A stretch of 49,741 nt of DNA from an uncultured Ruminiclostridium sp. (GTDB lineage Bacteria > Bacillota > Clostridia > Oscillospirales > Ruminococcaceae). The first letter of the stretch is position 1, and every line of letters begins with the position of its first letter. Below are positions 11,092 through 17,847 of the stretch, piece after piece. Both the position numbers and the translations under genes were made by a program. The DNA is taken from contig CALXBK010000010.1 of the NCBI GenBank assembly GCA_944386545.1, positions 1-49,741 on the forward strand, read 5' to 3'. A model generated the notes under the pieces. That model had not been told where the DNA came from. It was given only the letters and a program-made list of their open reading frames with translations, and did no database searches.

Positions 11092-11334
11092 TTGAAGCAG
11101 GTTCTCGCAATTTTAAAGATAGCAAGGTTTATTTTTGCGGCAATTGCGGTTGTCGCAGGAGTTTTCGGGATTTTCCGCCAAATGGATGCGGCGTACATTG
11201 TCTGCATAATAATGATATTTCTGGCAATTGCCGCAGACGCCGCTGTTGTTGCTATAGTGCTCAGCCGCAAGCTGAATATTCCCATAAAATATCAGCAAAA
11301 TATGTATAAGTTTAAAAGCAAGGACAAAAAGTGA
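11092..11334 (+). CDS. Small two-helix membrane protein of unknown function
   Basis: The 80-residue product has two hydrophobic segments (about 8-27 and 34-57) and a basic tail ending KFKSKDKK. I do not recognise a family. Translation would start at a TTG (11092-11094) preceded by an AAAGGGGGG ribosome binding site, and the stop is two nucleotides before ttcA, so the gene seems part of the same operon. It may be an accessory subunit of the adaptor/permease system, but that is inference from position only. Confidence 0.65.
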   Translation: MKQVLAILKIARFIFAAIAVVAGVFGIFRQMDAAYIVCIIMIFLAIAADAAVVAIVLSRKLNIPIKYQQNMYKFKSKDKK

Positions 11335-11335
11335 T

Positions 11336-12058
11336 ATGCAGAAGATAATGGGATATGTCAGAAAGGCATGTCAGGAATTTAACCTCATACAAAACGGAGA
11401 CAAGGTAGCTGTCGGCGTATCGGGCGGCAAGGACAGCCTTGTACTGCTGTCTGCGCTTGCAGGTATGCGCCGCTTTGCCGAGTTTTCCTATGACCTTGCG
11501 ACAATAACTCTTGATCCGTGCTTCGGCGGCAGGGAGAACGATTATTCCTCGGTACAGCGGCTTTGCGAATCTCTCGGAGTTGAGTTTCGGCTCATCCGTA
11601 CCGACATCGGCGAGATAGTGTTCAATATCAGAAAAGAGCCTAACCCCTGCTCGCTTTGCGCTAATTTAAGACGCGGCGCGCTTCATGACGCGGCAAAGGC
11701 GATGGGGTGCAACAAAATTGCACTCGGCCATAACAAGGACGATGTGATAGAAACCTTTATAATGAATCTTTTCAGAGAGGGCAGGATAGGCTGTTTTGCA
11801 CCGAAAACCTACCTTTCAAGAAAGGATATTACCATGATAAGACCTCTTGTGTTTGCTCCCGAGGGGCAGGTTATTTCAGCCTGCAACAGAAATAACTTGG
11901 AGGTAGTAAAATCCGCCTGTCCCGTTGATAAAACCACAACAAGACAGCAGACAAAGGATTTTTTATCCGAGATGGAGCATAAGGATAAGGGCTTTAAACT
12001 CAGAATTTTCAGCGCACTGCGGAAAAGCGGAGTGGACGGCTGGGGATACAGGGAGTGA
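11336..12058 (+). CDS. ttcA: TtcA-family tRNA 2-thiocytidine synthetase
   Basis: The 240-residue PP-loop ATPase has the motif VGVSGGKDS (about 26-34). It also carries the three cysteines expected of TtcA: the NPCSLC pair and a single cysteine in KSACPVDK. TtcA uses an iron-sulfur cluster and ATP to thiolate cytidine 32 of certain tRNAs. It is shorter than E. coli TtcA (about 311 residues), as is common in clostridial members. The next gene, a CCA-adding-enzyme homologue, starts 5 nt later, so both tRNA-related genes are probably cotranscribed. A related PP-loop thiolase with another target is possible. Confidence 0.8.
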   Translation: MQKIMGYVRKACQEFNLIQNGDKVAVGVSGGKDSLVLLSALAGMRRFAEFSYDLATITLDPCFGGRENDYSSVQRLCESLGVEFRLIRTDIGEIVFNIRKEPNPCSLCANLRRGALHDAAKAMGCNKIALGHNKDDVIETFIMNLFREGRIGCFAPKTYLSRKDITMIRPLVFAPEGQVISACNRNNLEVVKSACPVDKTTTRQQTKDFLSEMEHKDKGFKLRIFSALRKSGVDGWGYRE

Positions 12059-12062
12059 GGTT

Positions 12063-13454
12063 TTGAGACCGCCTAAACTTAACATACCGAGCCAGGCTCT
12101 TGACGTTTTAACGGCGATAGAGAGTGCAGGGAGCAAGGGTTACTTTGCAGGGCCCTGCATAGCCGAGCTAAAAAGAGGCGGCTCCCCGATGGATTACGAT
12201 ATTATCACAAATGCCGATTTTGAGGAACTGCTTTATATTTTCCGAGATATGAGGATAATTTCTCAAAACGAGGCTATGAGCACCGTAATGGTTTCCGCTT
12301 TGGGGCTTGTGGTGCAGGTTTCCACGTACAGAAGCTCCGTTTCGGACGGAAAAGCGGTATATACCGATAACTATATATTAGACCTTGCCTCAAGGGATTT
12401 TTCGGCGTTTGCAATGGCGTATCACCCAAGAAAGGGTATAAAGGATCCGTTTGATGGGGAAAGCTGTATAAAGGACGGCAAAATCACGCTCAAGGCTCTC
12501 GGAGAATACCCCATAAGGCTTTGGCGTGAAAACGACCTTGACAATAACGAGCTTACCTTAAAGCTCAGCGTACAGTCGTCGCTGATTTCCGAGCCCTTTA
12601 ATATATTAAAGGCATTAAGGCTTGCGGCGGGGGAAAACTATCTTATTGACCGGGTTACTGCAAGCTCGATAAGAAAAAATGCAGAGCTTATAAGGGGACT
12701 GCCGCACCGTGAGCTTTTCAGAAGCCTTACATCTTTACTGCTGTCAAGGAATATTTCCTCGGTAATCAGGGATTACCCCGAGGTGTTTACGGCGGCTGCG
12801 CCGGAGTTATCCGATGCGGCAGGCTGTAATGACGAGTACGGCGGACTTGCGCTGTGGGAGCATATCGCAAGGACGGTGGAATTTTCGCCGCCGTTTGAGG
12901 ATTTGCGTTATGCCGCACTTTTTCACAATGCGGGCTTTCCCCATTGCAAGTGTATTTGCTCGGACGGCTCTGTCCGAAGATACGGTCATGCAGAATATGC
13001 GAGAATATTGCTAAGCTCCTTTTTTGAGCGAAGCAAAGCGGATAAGCAATTGCGGCTTGCGGCGGATTTTCTGCTGGAGCTTCACGACACTGTGATAACT
13101 GATGACAGGGTAGAGCTTAAACGACTTATGAAAAGGCTCGGAGAAAAGGATTTAAAGCGGCTTATAAAGCTGAGAATTGCCGACGATACCGCAAATCCTG
13201 AGGTGCATGAGGGCAAAATCGCCATGTACCGCAGAGCTTTACAGACAATAGATGATATTGTAGATACAAAAGAGTGCTACTCTCCTTCAATGCTTGCCAT
13301 AAAGCCCTCAGATCTTGTAAGAACAAGGCTTGCGGCGGATATGGGGCAGGCGGAGAAAATTATAAATACGCTGTTTGAGGCGGTGCTTGAACAACCAAAG
13401 CTCAACGTCGCGCCCGTCCTTACGGACATGGTAAAAAAGAGCTGTCGCCGATAA
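12063..13454 (+). CDS. Divergent CCA tRNA nucleotidyltransferase homologue
   Basis: The protein is about 463 residues from a TTG at 12063, preceded by GGGAG seven nucleotides upstream. Class II CCA-adding-enzyme landmarks are recognisable: DYDIITNADFEELL (44 onward), MAYHPRKGIKDPFDG (118-132) and EPFNILKALRLAAG (177-190), followed by an HD-like domain. Several signatures are altered. The usual GGxxRD nucleotide-binding motif reads GPCIAE (30-35), and the HD pair reads HN (288-289 in LFHNAGF). The D44/D46 metal ligands remain. It may keep reduced or altered nucleotidyl transfer, or serve another role. Reading frame further upstream overlaps ttcA and is not needed. Confidence 0.7.
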   Translation: MRPPKLNIPSQALDVLTAIESAGSKGYFAGPCIAELKRGGSPMDYDIITNADFEELLYIFRDMRIISQNEAMSTVMVSALGLVVQVSTYRSSVSDGKAVYTDNYILDLASRDFSAFAMAYHPRKGIKDPFDGESCIKDGKITLKALGEYPIRLWRENDLDNNELTLKLSVQSSLISEPFNILKALRLAAGENYLIDRVTASSIRKNAELIRGLPHRELFRSLTSLLLSRNISSVIRDYPEVFTAAAPELSDAAGCNDEYGGLALWEHIARTVEFSPPFEDLRYAALFHNAGFPHCKCICSDGSVRRYGHAEYARILLSSFFERSKADKQLRLAADFLLELHDTVITDDRVELKRLMKRLGEKDLKRLIKLRIADDTANPEVHEGKIAMYRRALQTIDDIVDTKECYSPSMLAIKPSDLVRTRLAADMGQAEKIINTLFEAVLEQPKLNVAPVLTDMVKKSCRR

Positions 13455-13479
13455 ACCACACTGAAAGGATTTGACCGAC

Positions 13480-14106
13480 ATGATAAATTGCTGTCTTTGG
13501 ATAGGCGGAAAAAAGGTTTCCGACCTTGATGGCATTAAGAAAAATTTTGACATCACCGATGTCAGAGGCTACTTTCTTGCAGGCACGCTCGCCGACTGGC
13601 TTATAGCTCACAACGCCACGAAGGAAGCCGAGCTTTTAATGTCAATCTCCAAGGATGCAGATGATATAGATAAAGAGCTTAAAAGAATATTCACCGAAGA
13701 AATCACGGCACAGGTAAAAACCGCAACGCAAACAAAGAGCTTTCACTTTAAATCCGACAATTTGCCCCGCCCCCTTGTTTTCGGCTGTTCCTTCCCGTCA
13801 AGCTTTAATGGCAGCTTTTATGAATACGAGTATGAATATCAGCTCGGCTCGTTCTCGCCGCTGAGTTTTAACACAAGCTATCTTCTGACAAGCTATCTTT
13901 TAACAAGCTTCAACCTTTCGCTTTTACTCGGAAGCTTTAACCTATCAAGCTTTGTTTCGGGCAGCTTTGATTTAAGCAGTTTTCTTTACGGTAGCTTCAG
14001 CTATGACGATTTTACGGCAGGCGGCAAATTCACTCCGCTTGCAATGACGCTTTACCTTTCATCCGAGCCGCTTAACCGCTACGGATACGGAATAAACCTT
14101 ATATGA
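13480..14106 (+). CDS. Pentapeptide-period Ser/Phe-rich repeat protein
   Basis: The 208-residue product begins at an ATG 10 nt after AAAGGA; a TTG at 13471 would sit too close to that site. Residues about 12-55 form a small charged domain with the pattern FDITDVRGYFLAGTLADWL, which resembles an N-terminal module I associate with other bacterial repeat proteins. Residues about 105-185 are low complexity with a five-residue period, such as LTSYLLTSF, LGSFNLSSF and SGSFDLSSFLYGS, with Phe/Tyr after Ser at most steps. This suggests a pentapeptide-like beta-helix. No signal peptide is evident. It overlaps the next gene by 4 nt (ATGA), so the two are translationally coupled. Function unknown. Confidence 0.7.
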   Translation: MINCCLWIGGKKVSDLDGIKKNFDITDVRGYFLAGTLADWLIAHNATKEAELLMSISKDADDIDKELKRIFTEEITAQVKTATQTKSFHFKSDNLPRPLVFGCSFPSSFNGSFYEYEYEYQLGSFSPLSFNTSYLLTSYLLTSFNLSLLLGSFNLSSFVSGSFDLSSFLYGSFSYDDFTAGGKFTPLAMTLYLSSEPLNRYGYGINLI

Positions 14107-14942
14107 ATGCTTTTCATAGCTATTCCTCGGCAACCTATTTTGCCAAAAATCCGGGCAGGAAGCTCACAATGGATTTGCCCGACATATACTGCGCTGTAAT
14201 ATCCGCCCTGCAATGGCGAAAAAACGGCGGCAGTATCACAATGATAACCGACAGCCACGGCGCGGAATTTTTTTCAGCGCTCGGTATAGAAAAGGTGTGG
14301 GACGGCGGCATTGTCACCGCCATACCCGATGACCTTGAGGGAATAGATCCTGTTATGTTCTGGGCGGGCGGCAAGCTTTTCGCATTACGGAGCTTTAAAG
14401 CGCCCTGCGTCATGATTGATACGGATTTTATAATTTGGGAAAATCCCGATTTTTCCGATAAAATTATAGCGGCGCACGAGGAGTATTTAAACCCCGATAT
14501 TTATCCGCCGCCGACCGTTTTTAAAGTCAGCCCCGATGCACTCGGCGCAGGACTTGATTATTCGACTCTCCCGCTTAACACGGCGTTTTTATACATTCCC
14601 GACGAGGATTTCAAGCAGTATTACACCTCGCAGGCAATCGCCTTTATGAAATCGGCAGAGCATTGCGGAGATTACCTCACATATATGGTGTACGCAGAAC
14701 AGCGGCTTTTACCCATGCTTGCAAAGCGTTGCGGGATAAAGTACGGAACTCTCCTTGACAAGGACAGGCTGTTTTTTCCGCAGAAAAAATACACTCACCT
14801 ATGGGGCGCAAAGCAGAAGCTGCGGGACGATAAAGAGCAGTACGAAAAATTCTGCCGCAAGTGTGCCGACAGAATTTATACCTCCTTTCCCGATTATAAA
14901 TTCGTGATAAAGAAGCTCGAAGCATTTAAGAACGGTAAATAA
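14103..14942 (+). CDS. Glycosyltransferase-like protein with DxD motif (possibly DUF6734)
   Basis: The 279-residue soluble protein begins MNAFHSYSSATYFAKNPGRK. It has a Rossmann-like N-terminal half (TMITDSHGAEFFSALGIEKVW) and an acidic MIDTDFIIWE near residue 105 that fits the DxD metal/nucleotide-sugar site of GT-A enzymes. Later parts (TLPLNTAFLYIPDEDF, AEQRLLPMLAKRCGI) fit proteins annotated as DUF6734 or related glycosyltransferases; that family name is from memory. Its ATG overlaps the stop of the repeat-protein gene, so the two probably act together. Modifying the Ser-rich repeats is a possible but untested role. Confidence 0.55.
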   Translation: MNAFHSYSSATYFAKNPGRKLTMDLPDIYCAVISALQWRKNGGSITMITDSHGAEFFSALGIEKVWDGGIVTAIPDDLEGIDPVMFWAGGKLFALRSFKAPCVMIDTDFIIWENPDFSDKIIAAHEEYLNPDIYPPPTVFKVSPDALGAGLDYSTLPLNTAFLYIPDEDFKQYYTSQAIAFMKSAEHCGDYLTYMVYAEQRLLPMLAKRCGIKYGTLLDKDRLFFPQKKYTHLWGAKQKLRDDKEQYEKFCRKCADRIYTSFPDYKFVIKKLEAFKNGK

Positions 14943-15072
14943 TGCTTTAGTACACTGCTTTGTTCAATGTAAAAAAATATTTCCGTTTCCAAATAAAAAC
15001 ATTATTTTGTTGTAAGTGATTAACAAAAACTCGAATAGTACAAACCGATATATTGTGAATAATAATGAAATA

Positions 15073-15121
15073 GTTACAAAATGGTAACAAAAAGGTAACG
15101 AAACATTGCTTTTTTGTTACC
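15073..15121 (+). repeat. GTAAC operator-like repeats over the M23 gene promoter
   Basis: GTTAC (15073-15077), GGTAAC (15083-15088), GGTAAC (15094-15099) and the inverted GTTACC (15116-15121) surround the -35 element. The two direct copies are 11 nt apart, about one helical turn. The inverted copy lies in the promoter spacer. The arrangement fits a repressor or activator binding site. No regulator was recognised. Confidence 0.45.
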
Positions 15122-15134
15122 GATTTGTTATAAT
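15106..15134 (+). promoter_or_regulatory. Sigma-A promoter upstream of the M23 peptidase gene
   Basis: TTGCTT (15106-15111) and TATAAT (15129-15134) are separated by 17 nt. A transcript starting near 15141 would carry a leader of about 185 nt with two hairpins before the ATG at 15327. The preceding part of the gap (14943-15105) is AT-rich with no gene. Confidence 0.65.
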
Positions 15135-15187
15135 AACAAACGGATTTTAAGAAAACAGTATGTACTATATATTATGTAAAAGCAGGC

Positions 15188-15276
15188 TATAACTCAGGCA
15201 AGGTGTCCCCCGCCTCTAAGGCGGCGGGTTTCATATTCAGTTTCAGTTGGGGTTCAATCCCCAACTGAAACTGAAT
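15188..15276 (+). repeat. Palindromic element resembling an IS200/IS605 end, in the leader
   Basis: Positions 15188-15220 match 49633-49665 in 31 of 33 bases, including TGTCCCCCGCCTCTAAG. Here the match continues into a hairpin: CCGCCT (15210-15215) pairs with AGGCGG (15219-15224), extended by CCC/GGG. A second, perfect 18-bp stem follows: ATTCAGTTTCAGTTGGGG (15235-15252) with its complement at 15259-15276 and loop TTCAAT. Paired palindromes of this kind occur at ends of IS200/IS605-type elements and TnpB guide-RNA scaffolds. No transposase or tnpB is present, so this would be a solo end or a miniature element. A riboregulator is the alternative. Confidence 0.5.
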
Positions 15277-15326
15277 TGCAGCATCGCTACGGCTTGCCCC
15301 GTGCAATAAACAGAGAGGAACTTGTT

Positions 15327-17234
15327 ATGAACGATTTAAAGCTGACGGGGATATATGACGATGAAATTGAAGAAACGGTCATTCCGGATAACGATGAACC
15401 AAAAAACAATGAAATAACAAAATCGGCGGCTCTTCCCGCAACAACCGCAGAAACGGATATTTCAGAAAAAACAGACGGCAAAGCAGATGATAATACCTCA
15501 AAGCACCGCATTTTAGCAGGTGATTTCAAATCGCAGAAAAACACGCTTTACGGTTTAATTGCGAGCTTCGGCGAGTTTATAGGCGGTGTGGCTATAAAGA
15601 CTCTTACCTATCCTGCGTATATTCTGGCATATCTGTTGCAGTTTATATGGAAGCACACCGCGCTTTTCAGGGACGCTGTTGTGCGTACCGCAAAGGAAAT
15701 TTTCAATTTCTGCTTCGGCTCGCTGTTCAGAACACGCCGTGTTTTAAGACGTACCAACCGTGAGATAAAGAACGCCCGCAAGCAGGGTGACACAAAGACA
15801 ACGGCAAAGCTGTACGGCAAGCTTGCAAAGAACGCCGTATTCGGCAAGCGCGGCATTGCGGTAACGCTTTTCAACTATGCCGCCCCCATAATAGCGCTTG
15901 CGTTTTTAATGAGCGTTGTGGGTTATGCCACCGGTACGGATTACGCAATCAAGCTCACAGTAAACGGCAGGTTTGTCGGCTACATAGAAAGCGAGCAGGT
16001 TTACACCGATGCGGAGAAGATTATGCAGGAGCGTATCAACTATGTCGGCGATGACGAGATCGTAAGAATGACGCCGTCCTATTCGCTCGAAATGCTGGGA
16101 GATCAGCAGTATATCACAAAGTATCAGCTTGCAAACAGACTGCTTGAAATGAGCGAAACTCCCATAGAATACGCCTATGGTTTCTACATTGACAACAAAT
16201 TTTACGGCGCGCTCGTTGACAATACTCCGGTTGTTGAGGAGCTTGAGGATATACTTGCTTCTTATGCAATAGGCTCTGAGGACGAAGAGGTTACTTTTGA
16301 AAGCGAGATAACCTATGTGCCCGGACTTTATCTTTCGGACAGTATCGTTTCTACCGACGAGATAATCGAGCTTGTAAACTCAAAAAAGAGACAGGCTTCT
16401 TATTATACCGTTGAAGAGGGGGATTCTGAATACGCAATAAGCGAAAAGCTCGGAATAACGATAGAGGAGCTTGAAGCTCTCAACCCCGAAATAACCGAAG
16501 AGGATTATGTTTTCCGCATTGGAGCAAAGCTTGTCAAAACGCAGGAGGTGCCTTTCCTTTCCGTCAGCATTTCAAGAACAGAGGTGTACGATGTAGATGT
16601 ACCCTACGATACCGAATACACCGAGGACGATACCAGATATCAGGGTGTTGAAACCATTCTCCAGCAGGGTGAAAACGGCACAAACGAGGTAACAGCAAAG
16701 GTTTACTATGTAAACGGTGAGGAGATAAAGCGTACCGTATTAAGTTCAGTACGTACAAAGGATCCCGTTACCGAGATAATAGCGCAGGGCACACTTCCCC
16801 CTCAGTCATCTCACTATTCCGACGATACTGTAGATTACGATAAAAAGTATATCTGGCCCGTTGACGGCGGCAGGCTTGTTGAATGGGGCTGGTGGGACGG
16901 CGGTTATGCGGGACACAGAGGCGTTGATATTTGGGCACCCCACGGTACTGATGTATACGCAGGCGCAAGCGGCGTTGTAACCTTCGCGGGCTGGAACAGC
17001 GGCGGACTTGGCTATGCGGTTATGATTCTTCACCCGGACGGATATACCACGGTATATGCTCATAACAGCGAGCTGTTCGTGTACGAGGGACAGCAGGTTA
17101 CACAGGGGCAGTGTATAGCCGCAATCGGTGAAACCGGCAGAGCATACGGTCCTCACTGTCACTTTGAGGTGCGCCTCGGCTCTGAAAGACTTAATCCGAG
17201 ATATTATTTAAGCGGACTTCCCGAATTATACTGA
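15327..17234 (+). CDS. Membrane-anchored LysM-G5-M23 family metallopeptidase
   Basis: The 635-residue protein starts at the ATG at 15327, which follows AGAGAGGAAC; an in-frame ATG at 15276 lies inside the leader hairpin and is unlikely. An acidic cytoplasmic N-terminus and a basic region are followed by a membrane segment (about 182-203). Then come a LysM-type module (YYTVEEGDSEYAISEKLGI), a G5 domain (about 405-480) and the M23 catalytic domain with HRGVDI and the HCHFEVR motif supplying the zinc ligands. Such proteins bind peptidoglycan and cut its cross-links during growth or sporulation. All expected zinc ligands are present. Confidence 0.9.
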   Translation: MNDLKLTGIYDDEIEETVIPDNDEPKNNEITKSAALPATTAETDISEKTDGKADDNTSKHRILAGDFKSQKNTLYGLIASFGEFIGGVAIKTLTYPAYILAYLLQFIWKHTALFRDAVVRTAKEIFNFCFGSLFRTRRVLRRTNREIKNARKQGDTKTTAKLYGKLAKNAVFGKRGIAVTLFNYAAPIIALAFLMSVVGYATGTDYAIKLTVNGRFVGYIESEQVYTDAEKIMQERINYVGDDEIVRMTPSYSLEMLGDQQYITKYQLANRLLEMSETPIEYAYGFYIDNKFYGALVDNTPVVEELEDILASYAIGSEDEEVTFESEITYVPGLYLSDSIVSTDEIIELVNSKKRQASYYTVEEGDSEYAISEKLGITIEELEALNPEITEEDYVFRIGAKLVKTQEVPFLSVSISRTEVYDVDVPYDTEYTEDDTRYQGVETILQQGENGTNEVTAKVYYVNGEEIKRTVLSSVRTKDPVTEIIAQGTLPPQSSHYSDDTVDYDKKYIWPVDGGRLVEWGWWDGGYAGHRGVDIWAPHGTDVYAGASGVVTFAGWNSGGLGYAVMILHPDGYTTVYAHNSELFVYEGQQVTQGQCIAAIGETGRAYGPHCHFEVRLGSERLNPRYYLSGLPELY

Positions 17235-17258
17235 TAAATCTCAGCACAAACGAATATC

Positions 17259-17297
17259 AAACGGCTTGGAATGACCGATTCCGAGCCGTTTATTTTA
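17259..17297 (+). terminator. Rho-independent terminator after the M23 gene
   Basis: AAACGGCTTGGAAT (17259-17272) pairs over 14 bp, with one G.T pair, with ATTCCGAGCCGTTT (17278-17291), followed by ATTTTAT. It lies 25 nt after the peptidase stop. The stretch from here to 17663 is AT-rich; no gene could be supported in it. Confidence 0.8.
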
Positions 17298-17663
17298 TCG
17301 TTTTCTGTCGGAGCGTTACATGTTGGGTACAACAACACTTTGCAATATCTTCATTATTATCCTGCATTAAAAGATATTTTATATCGTTTATCCTGCAATA
17401 ATTTTAAATTTTAGCATAAATTTTCTTAGCGCCGATTGTAAATTAAATGTCAAATTAGGCAAATATTTATGGCAATTCGACATACTGAAAATATTGGGGG
17501 TAAAATGAAAAAAACAGCATAGAAAAGCCATTTGACGCATTATCTCACGGCGTGGGGCTGATATATTGCTTGCCGTTTGCATAAGCTTTGGCACAAATAA
17601 TTTGAATTTAATATGCAAATTTCACAAAATGACAGAAATTAAAAAAATCCTTGCAAAAAAGTG

Positions 17664-17692
17664 TTGACAAATCGACCTCAAGACATTATAAT
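17664..17692 (+). promoter_or_regulatory. Sigma-A promoter of the ammonium transporter gene
   Basis: TTGACA (17664-17669) and TATAAT (17687-17692) match consensus exactly with a 17-nt spacer. Transcription would begin near 17699, immediately before the two-hairpin leader. A perfect promoter suggests that control lies mainly in the leader. Confidence 0.9.
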
Positions 17693-17701
17693 ATGTTTGT
17701 A

Positions 17702-17751
17702 AGCAACGGAGCTGCACGAACAAAGAAGTTCGTGCGGCTCATTTTGCTTTT
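17702..17751 (+). ncRNA. ANTAR-type antitermination leader with overlapping terminator
   Basis: The leader can form hairpin P1, AGC-AACGGA-GCT (17702-17713), and hairpin P2, GCACGAAC-AAAGAA-GTTCGTGC (17714-17735). Both have six-base loops with A at position 1 and G at position 4, the known target pattern of ANTAR-domain antiterminators. The alternative structure GAGCTGCACGAAC/GTTCGTGCGGCTC (17709-17740) is a 13-bp terminator, with one U.G pair, followed by ATTTTGCTTTT. It uses the 3' half of P1, so P1 and the terminator exclude each other. This matches the mechanism described for ANTAR leaders of ethanolamine and nitrogen genes. No ANTAR protein is encoded in the window. Confidence 0.75.
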
Positions 17752-17847
17752 AAAAGTGGTATTGCAAAAGATGTCGCTCCAAAAGGACAGATGAATTTTT
17801 CGATACCATTTATTAAGAACCAAAGCTTTTGAAAGGGGCGATTATTA

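Noticed and set aside
17522..17584. Short frame reading EKPFDALSHGVGLIYCLPFA, faintly like the start of a hemolysin III family protein
   Set aside because: Only about 20 codons, no start codon or continuation, and surrounded by noncoding AT-rich sequence; the similarity may be chance.
17235..17663. Possible glutamine or other known riboswitch before amt
   Set aside because: No matching conserved core was found; the ANTAR-type two-hairpin pattern downstream explains the control better.
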